A DNA stretch of 64,000 bases, from assembly GCA_039619475.1 (NCBI GenBank), contig CM077116.1, positions 147,019,088 through 147,083,087 of the forward strand, given 5' to 3'. The notes below the pieces were generated by a model. The model was not told where the DNA came from, did no database searches, and saw only the letters and a program-made list of their open reading frames with translations. A program made the position numbers and the translations under genes. Positions 62,001 to 64,000 of the stretch are shown here, piece by piece. Position 1 is the stretch's first letter; the number at the start of each line of letters is the position of its first letter. The DNA comes from Icerya purchasi. Its lineage: Eukaryota > Arthropoda > Insecta > Hemiptera > Monophlebidae.

Positions 62001-63585
62001 TAATAATGAATATGTTAATGTATCGGTTAGTGGTTACTATCGTTTTTTTTGCATGATTTATATCTATTTTCTTGTAATTTAGTCTTAAGACTGGTCTTTT
62101 TTGTCTTTTTTTTTTTTTTTGGTTTCTTATAACTGCCAAGTTCAGTATCTTTAAATAATAATCAGTTTCTGCATCATATAGTGCTATATACATCTTCATT
62201 AATCGCTTCCATAGAATTAATGCCATTGACTTTTCCCTTAGTACGCTTTGCTTCGCTCTAAATGTATACTTTGTTAATTCAATGCAGTGTTGATTTCTTG
62301 ATCGCAGTATAGATCTTTTGTTATTATTTGCTCTAGGTTTTTGAGCTGTTTCCTTTGTTTTATTTCTTGCCCATCAATTTCTACATGGAAAAGGTATGGA
62401 TTTTTACCAATCGTCATTGTCTTCATTTTCTTTCTGTTTATTTATTTAGCGCCTTTGAAGATCCCGCAATTATGTCTGGTTATCCGAAGATTTTATTACT
62501 TTGTCTTACACCTCTAACCATTGTACTACAATTTACATTACCTAATGCTTTATTAACGGTTAATTCTAAGTATATATTAAATAGATACGGCTACAGTAAA
62601 CATCCTTGTCTTATTCCCCTCCGGCAATTTATTATTAGTTTTTTCCCGTATATATATATAGATTATAGATCAAACATAATTTACGTTGCGAAACACCTGT
62701 GTGTTTCAATAGTAAAAAGATTATCTCCCAGCATGATTTGTCAAATGCTTTGTGGTAATCAAAAAACATACGTAGACATGATAATTTAAGTCCATAATTT
62801 TCTCTACAACATTACGCAATATCTCTATCGCATCTTTTGCGGCCTTGCGTTTTCCAAATCTGAATTGATTATTCTCCAAGTATCGTTTTATGTGTCTCTG
62901 GTATTTTTTAAATTATTTGTGACATTATCTTTGAAGCATAGGGATGAGGCTTACTGTTTTAAAATCTTCACACCTGTTGGCAGCTGATTTTTTATGAACT
63001 GGTATTATATTTTTGATAAATCGTTGATTAAATTATTACAGCACCTAGGTCAAGTTTACATCTTCCAATACAAAGTAGAAATTTTATTTCATTTCTTTCG
63101 TTCTGCCATCATTATTCTTTTTATTAACTATCTGGTTTATATTTATTTAAAAAAATTTCATGGTATAAGTTAAACTTTATTTTAGATTGCAGCAGCACGG
63201 ATGATATATGTAAAAGTACTAAAACTTTTTACTGATAAGTAATTTGCACTTACATTATATATTCGATTATTTTATTTTGGTAATCATAATGAGCGCATTC
63301 TAATGAGTTAATTATTTTTCTTCTTTTTAACAGGTTGGAACCGGTTTAGGTCCTACTTTGGAATTCTATTCATTAGTTTCTCGTGAATTACAAGGCGCTA
63401 GTTTAGAACTGTGGTCGATAACTGGTAACGAAAAAAGCAACAATGATGCATACATATTCTCTAAGTGTGGTCTGTTCCCGTCTCCTTTAGGACGGGCAAC
63501 AAAAGTTTCTCAGTTGGTGAAAGTTAAAAGTAAATTCCGTTTCATCGGTAAATTAATGGCTAAAGCTGTAATGGATTCTAGATTA
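14622..63585 (+). CDS. ctrip: E3 ubiquitin-protein ligase TRIP12 (ctrip), 33 coding exons, 3' incomplete
   Basis: TRIP12 is a nuclear HECT-type ubiquitin ligase that attaches ubiquitin to substrates of the ubiquitin-fusion-degradation type and to chromatin and DNA-damage factors; the fly orthologue ctrip affects circadian clock proteins (family knowledge). Joining 33 exons gives 5850 nt, exactly 1950 codons, without a stop, and the phase is kept at every GT-AG junction. Approximate layout: 1-420 basic, Ser/Lys-rich and disordered; 430-780 armadillo-like, with the family signature [19 protein letters not shown] near 448; 815-905 WWE domain; 920-1030 further helical repeats; 1030-1320 low-complexity linker; 1320-1760 conserved central region with the [10 protein letters not shown] motif; 1760-1950 start of HECT with [11 protein letters not shown]. 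Human TRIP12 continues about 300 residues further to its catalytic Cys, so the end of this gene lies outside the window. The ATG at 14622 is chosen because an in-frame TGA lies at 14595. Exon edges were assigned by hand. Confidence 0.95.
14818..14916 (+). CDS. ctrip: ctrip coding exon 2
   Basis: Acceptor TTGTAG; donor GTAAGT at 14917. Encodes a Lys/Arg-rich stretch (RKGKRRN, KRKKRSD) that could act as a nuclear localisation signal. Phase 2 in, phase 2 out. Confidence 0.85.
14999..15128 (+). CDS. ctrip: ctrip coding exon 3
   Basis: Acceptor TTTAACAG; donor GTAATA at 15129. Encodes [18 protein letters not shown] followed by a Thr/Ser/Lys-rich tail; continues the basic disordered region. Ends in phase 0 after residue 109. 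Confidence 0.85.
15270..15324 (+). CDS. ctrip: ctrip coding exon 4 (short)
   Basis: 55-nt exon with acceptor TTATTGTAG and donor GTGAGT. Encodes [18 protein letters not shown]; polar and disordered. Its phase (0 in, 1 out) fits exons 3 and 5. Confidence 0.8.
15325..17810. other. ctrip intron 4; nothing recognised
   Basis: About 2.5 kb, AT-rich, with short minus-strand ORFs of no recognisable kind and a small CATA microsatellite near 15805-15826. Confidence 0.6.
17811..17985 (+). CDS. ctrip: ctrip coding exon 5
   Basis: Acceptor GGTTTTTTAG, donor GTAATT at 17986. Encodes residues about 128-185: an acidic helix-like stretch ([18 protein letters not shown]) then a Lys-rich stretch ([13 protein letters not shown]). 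Confidence 0.85.
18640..19770 (-). mobile_element. R1-like LINE 3' fragment (ctrip intron 5)
   Basis: Minus strand, partly open from about 19630 to 18840. Reads [48 protein letters not shown] continuing [24 protein letters not shown] and a CxxH/C-type knuckle ([10 protein letters not shown]). These are post-reverse-transcriptase sequences of R1-like LINEs; the RT core is absent (5' truncation). A T-run at 18640-18665 is the reverse complement of a poly(A) tail. Its first 150 bases are frame-shifted. Confidence 0.7.
19771..21476. other. Remainder of ctrip intron 5; nothing recognised
   Basis: AT-rich with no coding or repeat signature I can name. 20690-20960 is less AT-rich and may be an old repeat. 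Confidence 0.5.
21477..21574 (+). CDS. ctrip: ctrip coding exon 6
   Basis: A long T-run precedes the acceptor TTCTAG; donor GTACTG at 21575. Encodes Ser/Lys/Gln-rich sequence ([18 protein letters not shown]). Found by phase continuity and splice sites; too divergent for homology. Confidence 0.75.
21913..22735. repeat. Possible non-autonomous hAT-like repeat (ctrip intron 6)
   Basis: Begins CAGGGTGGCTATCCAACCGA and contains AAACCGGGAATTT at its left end; near 22700 AAACCGGGAATTTAAA recurs in the same orientation. Elements with CAGGGTG...CCGGGAATT ends are often hAT-like, but I found no clear inverted pair or target duplication. Tentative. Confidence 0.25.
23087..23311 (+). CDS. ctrip: ctrip coding exon 7
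   Basis: Acceptor TTTTCTAG; donor GTATGT at 23312. Encodes residues about 219-293, with [17 protein letters not shown], which resembles the SPKVSLPKTKLSL-type segment of the vertebrate N-terminal region. Confidence 0.85.
23403..23553 (+). CDS. ctrip: ctrip coding exon 8
   Basis: Acceptor TTTTGTAG; donor GTATTT at 23554. Encodes a segment ending [15 protein letters not shown], close to the vertebrate TRIP12 motif RQKTTGSCASTSR, the first clear family landmark from the N-terminus. Confidence 0.9.
23554..24180. other. Start of ctrip intron 8; nothing recognised
   Basis: AT-rich with T-runs; no coding signal. Confidence 0.5.
24190..24454 (+). repeat. Unclassified retroposon-like segment with 30-nt poly(A)
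   Basis: A run of 30 A at 24425-24454 follows about 235 bases of more balanced composition than the surroundings, suggesting a 3' end inserted by reverse transcription. No family or target duplication recognised. Confidence 0.35.
24780..26000 (-). pseudogene. Tigger/pogo transposase remnant (ctrip intron 8)
   Basis: Minus strand 25890-25609 reads as a CENP-B-type helix-turn-helix segment: [20 protein letters not shown] and [15 protein letters not shown]. Further down the strand, in broken frames, are [33 protein letters not shown] and [15 protein letters not shown], matching the Tigger DDE domain and its PPNTTSLLQPMDQGVI region. Many stops; inactive. Related to Tigger/jerky-type transposons. 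Confidence 0.7.
26500..27620 (+). mobile_element. RTE-like LINE reverse transcriptase fragment A (ctrip intron 8)
   Basis: In shifted frames: [20 protein letters not shown] (26563 on), then 26664-26990 ([39 protein letters not shown]), 26998-27210 ([27 protein letters not shown] with the YADD core) and 27219-27551 ([36 protein letters not shown]). Several frameshifts and stops; no endonuclease. Recent enough to be easily read. Confidence 0.8.
28072..28307 (+). CDS. ctrip: ctrip coding exon 9
   Basis: Acceptor at 28070-28071, donor GTACGT at 28308. Encodes a Ser/Gly/Asn-rich linker (residues about 344-422) joining the basic region to the armadillo part; the corresponding vertebrate segment is also low-complexity. 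The preceding intron (about 4.5 kb) is the longest in the gene. Confidence 0.88.
28308..29488. other. ctrip intron 9, mostly mariner remnant
   Basis: Contains the minus-strand mariner remnant described separately, followed by CA/CG and TA short repeats at 29315-29350 and T-runs. Confidence 0.5.
28470..29250 (-). pseudogene. Mariner transposase remnant (ctrip intron 9)
   Basis: Minus strand, in order: [20 protein letters not shown] (from 29251), [20 protein letters not shown] continuing DEQ (near 29040-28970, first catalytic region), and [20 protein letters not shown] then GFKKLVPR (near 28680-28490, third catalytic region and C-terminus). Spacing and order fit a mariner of the Mos1-related kind. 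Frames are broken throughout. Confidence 0.55.
29489..29698 (+). CDS. ctrip: ctrip coding exon 10 (start of the armadillo-like region)
   Basis: Acceptor TTTTGATCAG; donor GTAATA at 29699. Encodes [20 protein letters not shown] and continues [20 protein letters not shown], a near-exact match to the TRIP12 signature. An alternative start after an internal CAAG is possible but not needed. Confidence 0.95.
30053..30240 (+). CDS. ctrip: ctrip coding exon 11
   Basis: Acceptor ATTTTTAG; donor GTATGC at 30241. Encodes armadillo-like helices including [20 protein letters not shown] and ending MEHNFDM, strongly conserved in the family. Confidence 0.96.
30320..30508 (+). CDS. ctrip: ctrip coding exon 12
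   Basis: Acceptor CACGTTAG; donor GTAAGA at 30509. Encodes [19 protein letters not shown] through [10 protein letters not shown] and [16 protein letters not shown], highly conserved armadillo-like repeats. Confidence 0.96.
32100..32176 (+). repeat. Hairpin followed by A-run (possible retroposon 3' end)
   Basis: TCTAGGTGCCG at 32100-32110 pairs with CGGCGCCTAGA at 32133-32143 (one mismatch), loop about 22 nt, followed by a run of A at 32161-32176. This could be the 3' end of a LINE or SINE with a structured tail; the element itself is unidentified. Confidence 0.35.
33069..33113. repeat. Compound (TA)n (GA)n microsatellite
   Basis: TA dinucleotides to about 33091 then GA dinucleotides to 33113. 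Confidence 0.9.
33366..33527 (+). CDS. ctrip: ctrip coding exon 13
   Basis: Acceptor TTGTTACAG; donor GTATAA at 33528. 54 codons: [19 protein letters not shown], then NCCQSV and SSRLAHQ. Matches the vertebrate [20 protein letters not shown] block. Confidence 0.95.
34436..35215 (+). mobile_element. Jockey/I-like LINE endonuclease fragment (ctrip intron 13)
   Basis: 34439-34672 reads [32 protein letters not shown] and [20 protein letters not shown], the N-terminal part of an APE-type endonuclease (NCR, ETW motifs). Downstream, in broken frames, [13 protein letters not shown] (near 34850) and [18 protein letters not shown] (near 35010) match the linker between endonuclease and RT. No RT follows. 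Inactive. Confidence 0.65.
35730..36358 (-). repeat. Unclassified interspersed repeat, copy 1 (ctrip intron 13)
   Basis: Reverse complement matches 47870-48545 over nearly its whole length, for example GGAATCCTAATAAGAT, ATATGATATATCG with TGGAAAGATT, and GAAGCCGTATTTCATTT. The right end is a small palindrome, AGGATTCCTTACATT ... TGTACGGAATCCT (36326-36358). No protein encoded. This copy lacks the last part seen in copy 2. Confidence 0.7.
36989..37111 (+). CDS. ctrip: ctrip coding exon 14
   Basis: Acceptor TCTGTTTAG; donor GTAAGA at 37112. 41 codons: [20 protein letters not shown] through ELLTNLQQL, an armadillo-like repeat. Confidence 0.95.
37255..38207 (+). mobile_element. Mariner element with intact ends and internally deleted transposase ORF (ctrip intron 14)
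   Basis: Ends CACGGTGTGTCCCGAAAGTT (37255 on) and its inverse ending ACTTTCGAGACACCGTG at 38207, flanked by TA (37253-37254, 38208-38209), the expected mariner target duplication. 37451-38131 is an uninterrupted 226-codon [21 protein letters not shown] with the DNA-binding region ([17 protein letters not shown]), then a jump from [14 protein letters not shown] to [10 protein letters not shown], and the C-terminal catalytic half ([30 protein letters not shown]) to LKGEYFE. Full-length mariner proteins are about 345 residues, so about 120 residues including the first catalytic Asp are missing. It cannot be a working transposase. Confidence 0.92.
37451..38131 (+). pseudogene. Internally deleted mariner transposase ORF (226 codons)
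   Basis: Open from ATG to TAA across the deletion, so it is translatable if transcribed. Keeps the N-terminal helix-turn-helix domains and the second and third catalytic regions but lacks the central part with the first Asp. Such proteins can in principle bind element ends without catalysis; that is inference. Lies in a ctrip intron on the same strand, without an obvious promoter. Confidence 0.85.
38208..38249. repeat. (TA)n microsatellite between two transposons
   Basis: About 40 bases of AT alternation joining the right end of the mariner element to the left end of the Tc1-like element; both elements insert at TA, so the array is a preferred target. Confidence 0.9.
38250..39764 (+). mobile_element. 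Tc1-like DNA transposon remnant (ctrip intron 14)
   Basis: Inverted ends: GTCTAGCCAAAAATACTGTC (38250 on) and, inverted, ACTGCCAGTATTTTTTGCTA ending near 39764. Between them are transposase pieces: [18 protein letters not shown] (near 38820, first catalytic Asp) and [20 protein letters not shown] (near 39030, third catalytic region), then [17 protein letters not shown] and C-terminal IACKG. Many stops, a deletion between the two catalytic blocks, and a MITE inserted at 39289-39684. Inactive. Confidence 0.75.
39289..39684. mobile_element. MITE with 27-bp inverted repeats nested in the Tc1-like element
   Basis: Left end CCGTATTTACTCGTGTAATT and onward; right end is its inverse, ending GAGTAAATACGG at 39684, with about two mismatches over 27 bases. 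TA flanks both sides (39287-39288, 39685-39686). 396 bp, no ORF. TA target and inverted repeats suggest a non-autonomous Tc1/mariner- or similar DDE-type element; the parent family is not identified. Confidence 0.82.
40290..41030 (+). mobile_element. RTE-like LINE fragment B, 3' half of RT region (ctrip intron 14)
   Basis: Strongly decayed. Readable bits in shifting frames: [20 protein letters not shown] (near 40360), [20 protein letters not shown] (near 40530), [14 protein letters not shown] (near 40640), [12 protein letters not shown] (near 40815) and [15 protein letters not shown] (near 40905). The order matches the C-terminal part of the RT region of RTE-like LINEs. No active site remains. 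Confidence 0.6.
41340..41513 (+). CDS. ctrip: ctrip coding exon 15
   Basis: Acceptor TGTTTTCAG; donor GTAAGA at 41514. 58 codons: [20 protein letters not shown] then [17 protein letters not shown]; end of the first armadillo-like block. Confidence 0.95.
41851..42078 (+). CDS. ctrip: ctrip coding exon 16 (WWE domain, first part)
   Basis: Acceptor TTCATGCAG; donor GTATTT at 42079. 76 codons: [20 protein letters not shown], then the WWE core [23 protein letters not shown] domains bind ADP-ribose-type or partner ligands in ubiquitin and PARP pathways. Confidence 0.96.
42193..42416 (+). CDS. ctrip: ctrip coding exon 17 (WWE domain, second part)
   Basis: Acceptor TTACTTAG; donor GTAAGT at 42417. 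Encodes the WWE C-terminal half ([20 protein letters not shown]) and a polar tail. Vertebrate TRIP12 has isoforms that include or skip the matching segment; exon 17 is not a multiple of three (224 nt), so simple skipping would shift the frame. Confidence 0.94.
42417..44706. other. ctrip intron 17; nothing recognised
   Basis: About 2.3 kb of AT-rich sequence with short A and T runs; no coding or transposon motif seen. Confidence 0.55.
44707..44854 (+). CDS. ctrip: ctrip coding exon 18
   Basis: Acceptor TTCTTTAG; donor GTATTA at 44855. Encodes [20 protein letters not shown], then [20 protein letters not shown]; matches the second armadillo-like block of TRIP12. Confidence 0.95.
45060..45207 (+). 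CDS. ctrip: ctrip coding exon 19
   Basis: Acceptor GAATAATAG (weak pyrimidine tract), donor GTAGTG. Encodes [20 protein letters not shown] and [15 protein letters not shown], matching vertebrate LKNHAVSSHIASMLSSQDL. The exon overlaps an unrelated frame that is a shadow. Confidence 0.95.
45349..45846 (+). CDS. ctrip: ctrip coding exon 20 (Ser/Thr-rich linker, longest exon)
   Basis: 498 nt; acceptor CTTAACAG, donor GTAAGT at 45847. Begins [11 protein letters not shown], matching vertebrate GVMHQV, then about 150 residues rich in Ser, Thr, Val and Pro with no domain I recognise, ending RGMSTF. The vertebrate counterpart is a shorter Ser/Thr/Ala linker, so the length here is an insect feature or local expansion. 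Confidence 0.92.
46044..46164 (+). other. Candidate alternative ctrip exon (mutually exclusive with exon 21)
   Basis: Acceptor ATCATCATTTTCAG and donor GTGAGT frame a 121-nt segment that is open in the phase required after exon 20 (phase 1) and ends in phase 2, as exon 21 does. It would encode about 40 residues, including [20 protein letters not shown]. Joining it to exon 21 would give an immediate stop. No homologue recalled. Only 61 nt separate it from exon 21. Confidence 0.4.
46226..46325 (+). CDS. ctrip: ctrip coding exon 21 (alternative exon candidate)
   Basis: Acceptor TTTATACAG; donor GTAAAT at 46326. Encodes [20 protein letters not shown] and a short tail. Phase 1 in and 2 out. A second possible exon at 46044-46164 has the same phases, so either could be used. 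Confidence 0.75.
46326..47338. other. ctrip intron 21; nothing recognised except a microsatellite
   Basis: AT-rich; contains a (TA)n array at 47052-47081 and an A-run near 46806-46820. Confidence 0.5.
47052..47081. repeat. (TA)n microsatellite
   Basis: About 30 bases of AT alternation after an A-run. Confidence 0.9.
47354..47466 (+). CDS. ctrip: ctrip coding exon 22
   Basis: Acceptor TTTACAG; donor GTAAAC at 47467. Encodes [16 protein letters not shown], matching vertebrate GRLSDVLKRKRLPKRG, a conserved basic motif. An AG 15 nt upstream (47337-47338) would add five codons in frame. Confidence 0.92.
47870..48912 (+). repeat. Unclassified interspersed repeat, copy 2 (ctrip intron 22)
   Basis: Opposite orientation to copy 1 at 35.7-36.4 kb. 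Left end near CGTATAATGTACGGAATCCT (47877 on), right end AACGTACGGAATCCT at 48898-48912, giving a terminal motif AGGATTCCGTACRTT in inverse. Within it, 48410-48545 and about 48700-48820 are diverged tandem copies (both hold GTATTTCATTT and TTAACGAAA). ORFs of 61-76 codons here show no family signature. Could be a non-autonomous DNA transposon; no target duplication found. Confidence 0.6.
49339..49529 (+). CDS. ctrip: ctrip coding exon 23
   Basis: Acceptor AAATTTCAG; donor GTAAAT at 49530. Ser-rich, then [20 protein letters not shown], matching vertebrate KSSFLASLNPKTWGR. Confidence 0.93.
49530..50707. other. ctrip intron 23; nothing recognised
   Basis: About 1.2 kb. The block at 49850-50110 is less AT-rich and may be a repeat fragment, but I cannot assign it. 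Confidence 0.5.
50708..50911 (+). CDS. ctrip: ctrip coding exon 24
   Basis: Acceptor TTTAATAG; donor GTATGT at 50912. 68 codons including [20 protein letters not shown], matching vertebrate [20 protein letters not shown]. Confidence 0.94.
51599..51946 (-). repeat. tRNA-derived SINE, copy 2 (ctrip intron 24)
   Basis: Same family as 12266-12637: shared AGTTGTACAGATA, TACTAGGCAATT, CGCTACAAGTGCA.TCCCGTGT and TTGCCTTCCA. Minus-strand head GTTGTCGTGATAGTCTAGTT gives an A-box region; the B-box-like segment is near 51886-51893. The left end has a CATT repeat tail. A possible duplication AGTAATT occurs at 51592-51598 and 51952-51958. More diverged than copy 1. Confidence 0.8.
52649..52834 (+). CDS. 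ctrip: ctrip coding exon 25
   Basis: Acceptor ATTTTCAG after a TAT microsatellite; donor GTAAGA at 52835. 62 codons: [20 protein letters not shown], then [13 protein letters not shown], matching vertebrate [20 protein letters not shown] and RLKRFLHVFF. Confidence 0.95.
52835..53842. other. ctrip intron 25; nothing recognised
   Basis: About 1 kb, AT-rich; no motif seen. Confidence 0.5.
53843..54016 (+). CDS. ctrip: ctrip coding exon 26
   Basis: Acceptor TTTTTAG; donor GTAAAT at 54017. 58 codons: [20 protein letters not shown] continuing HDFPS, then [11 protein letters not shown]. Highly conserved in TRIP12 and related UFD4-like ligases. Confidence 0.96.
54139..54330 (+). CDS. ctrip: ctrip coding exon 27
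   Basis: Acceptor TTTTTCAG; donor GTAAGT at 54331. 64 codons: [38 protein letters not shown], then an acidic Asp/Ser run ([15 protein letters not shown]). The acidic run is a family feature. Confidence 0.96.
54331..55470. other. First part of ctrip intron 27; nothing recognised
   Basis: AT-rich with A-runs at 54935-54946 and 55170-55182; a G-rich patch (GGGGGTAAAAAAAGGGGG) at 55285-55302 may mark a transposon edge. Confidence 0.4.
55480..55990 (-). pseudogene. Second Mutator-like transposase fragment (ctrip intron 27)
   Basis: Minus-strand 55982-55785 reads [20 protein letters not shown] and [18 protein letters not shown], the region following the catalytic core in insect Mutator-like transposases. 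Downstream on that strand, the non-coding part GAGATATCATGTC ... AAAACGTGTTTAAAGTTTT (55530-55574) resembles 10308-10370 in the first MULE. A truncated copy. Confidence 0.5.
55991..56752. other. End of ctrip intron 27; unassigned
   Basis: Less AT-rich to about 56420, probably the rest of the MULE or its neighbour; no protein motif recognised. Confidence 0.35.
56753..56958 (+). CDS. ctrip: ctrip coding exon 28
   Basis: Acceptor AAATTTTAG; donor GTAAGT at 56959. Encodes [26 protein letters not shown] and [11 protein letters not shown], matching vertebrate [20 protein letters not shown]. Confidence 0.95.
56959..57857. other. ctrip intron 28; nothing recognised
   Basis: About 0.9 kb, AT-rich, no motif. 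Confidence 0.55.
57858..57979 (+). CDS. ctrip: ctrip coding exon 29
   Basis: Acceptor TTTTTTCAG; donor GTACGA at 57980, which departs from consensus at +5 and +6. Ser/Lys-rich, ending KYDELWNE across the junction; vertebrates have KHDELWHDG here. Confidence 0.92.
57980..59021. other. ctrip intron 29; nothing recognised
   Basis: About 1 kb, AT-rich, ending in a long T-run that serves as pyrimidine tract for exon 30. Confidence 0.55.
59022..59206 (+). CDS. ctrip: ctrip coding exon 30
   Basis: Long T-run then CAG; donor GTTAGA at 59207. Encodes [31 protein letters not shown] and [11 protein letters not shown], which precede the HECT region. Confidence 0.94.
59609..59718 (+). CDS. ctrip: ctrip coding exon 31
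   Basis: Acceptor TTATCCAG; donor GTAATA at 59719. Encodes [20 protein letters not shown] then [12 protein letters not shown], matching vertebrate [20 protein letters not shown]. Confidence 0.96.
59867..60122 (+). CDS. ctrip: ctrip coding exon 32
   Basis: Acceptor TTATGTAG; donor GTAATT at 60123. Encodes [35 protein letters not shown] and LLEIQYEDE; start of the HECT N-lobe. Confidence 0.97.
60730..61490 (-). pseudogene. Transposon-like protein remnant (ctrip intron 32)
   Basis: Minus strand, broken frames, in order: [20 protein letters not shown] (near 61410), [20 protein letters not shown] (near 61310), [20 protein letters not shown] (near 61080), [20 protein letters not shown] (near 60890) and [16 protein letters not shown] (near 60800). 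This recalls an insect family with an SDNCxGQNKNN-type motif (DUF7869-like), usually found in repetitive, transposon-like copies. Family name from memory and uncertain; degeneration is clear. Confidence 0.4.
61980..63050 (-). mobile_element. RTE-like LINE fragment C (ctrip intron 32)
   Basis: Minus strand, in order from high to low coordinate: [20 protein letters not shown] (near 62990), [20 protein letters not shown] (near 62830), GIRQGCLL (near 62610), [20 protein letters not shown] (near 62370), then [20 protein letters not shown] (62223-62160). The same kind of RT as fragments A and B. The YADD core is not readable. Inactive. Confidence 0.65.
63334..63585 (+). CDS. ctrip: ctrip coding exon 33 (HECT N-lobe; last exon in window)
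   Basis: Acceptor TTTTTAACAG; donor GTAAGT at 63586. 84 codons: [20 protein letters not shown] to [18 protein letters not shown], canonical HECT N-lobe sequence. The remaining HECT domain and catalytic Cys must lie in exons to the right of 64000. Confidence 0.97.
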
Positions 63586-64000
63586 GTAAGTTTTCATTAA
63601 ACATGTTATTTAGAATATGCTTTTATAATTGATTAAGTTTTGAAAAGAACGTTCCAAAATAAATAAAAGACTCCGGAATAAAATCATCAAAAAAAAAACA
63701 ACAAAAAAACCTCATAATTCACTTTATATTTCTTTAATAATTTCTCCGATGCCCTTGCTACTTCTCTTCTAATCAGAAGCTTAATTATTAATCTTTGAAT
63801 TATTTTTTGTTTGCTATATTATTAATGTTCTCATTTGACGTTATATTTCGAAGTAGTTGATGTTAATGTTTATTTGAGGTAATGCTTTATTTATTTTATA
63901 CGTTATTTTCGATGATGATATTTTAAAAGAAGGAGGTTTATGTTTTCTAAAAATTTCTCGATCGATTTAGAAAATAATTCCAAACTTCTTGAAATTTAAA
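63586..64000. other. Start of ctrip intron 33
   Basis: Begins with GTAAGT; AT-rich; the next HECT exon is not within the window. Confidence 0.7.

Noticed and set aside
1..64000. CRISPR array, bacterial operon, phage or plasmid backbone
   Set aside because: No regularly spaced repeats and no operon-like gene layout; the sequence is an intron-rich insect-type locus.

Overview
This is eukaryotic nuclear DNA, very probably from an insect, and a hemipteroid insect is my best guess. It is AT-rich, has spliceosomal introns with GT-AG borders, and carries a transposon load typical of insects: mariner, Tc1, Tigger/pogo and Mutator-like elements, Jockey-, R1- and RTE-like LINEs, and a tRNA-derived SINE. 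The host assignment is inference; no species-diagnostic gene is present.

The one host gene I can support is the insect orthologue of the HECT E3 ubiquitin ligase TRIP12 (Drosophila ctrip, circadian trip). It lies on the + strand from about 14.55 kb and runs off the right end. I traced 33 coding exons (14622-63585), 5850 nt or exactly 1950 codons, and the reading phase is kept across every junction. They encode a basic, Ser/Lys-rich disordered N-terminus, an armadillo-like region, a WWE domain, more armadillo-like and linker sequence, and the first part of the HECT domain. The C-terminal part of HECT, with the catalytic cysteine, lies beyond the window.

Layout: 1-3.1 kb holds no recognisable gene. 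3.2-5.3 kb is a broken Jockey-like LINE (minus). 5.6-7.2 kb is a decayed LTR element with integrase-tail-like and envelope-like pieces. 8.5-13.05 kb is a nested stack: a dead mariner split by a second DDE transposon, itself split by a Mutator-like element with terminal inverted repeats, plus a SINE with a 12-bp target duplication. 13.1-14.5 kb is unassigned 5' flank. From 14.6 kb on, the gene's introns hold an R1-like LINE fragment (18.6-19.8), a Tigger remnant (24.8-26.0), three RTE-like fragments (26.5, 40.3 and 62 kb), a mariner remnant (28.5-29.25), a Jockey endonuclease fragment (34.4-35.2), an internally deleted mariner with intact ends (37.26-38.21), a Tc1 remnant containing a MITE (38.25-39.77), two inverted copies of an unclassified repeat (35.7 and 47.9 kb), a second SINE (51.6-51.95), a second Mutator-like fragment (55.5 kb) and a minus-strand transposon-like fragment (60.7-61.5).

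I did not find a new multi-gene system. The most interesting host-gene signals are a possible mutually exclusive exon at 46044-46164, an in-frame alternative acceptor at 47338, overlapping upstream ORFs at the start codon, and an inverted intronic repeat pair flanking exons 14-22 that could favour back-splicing.
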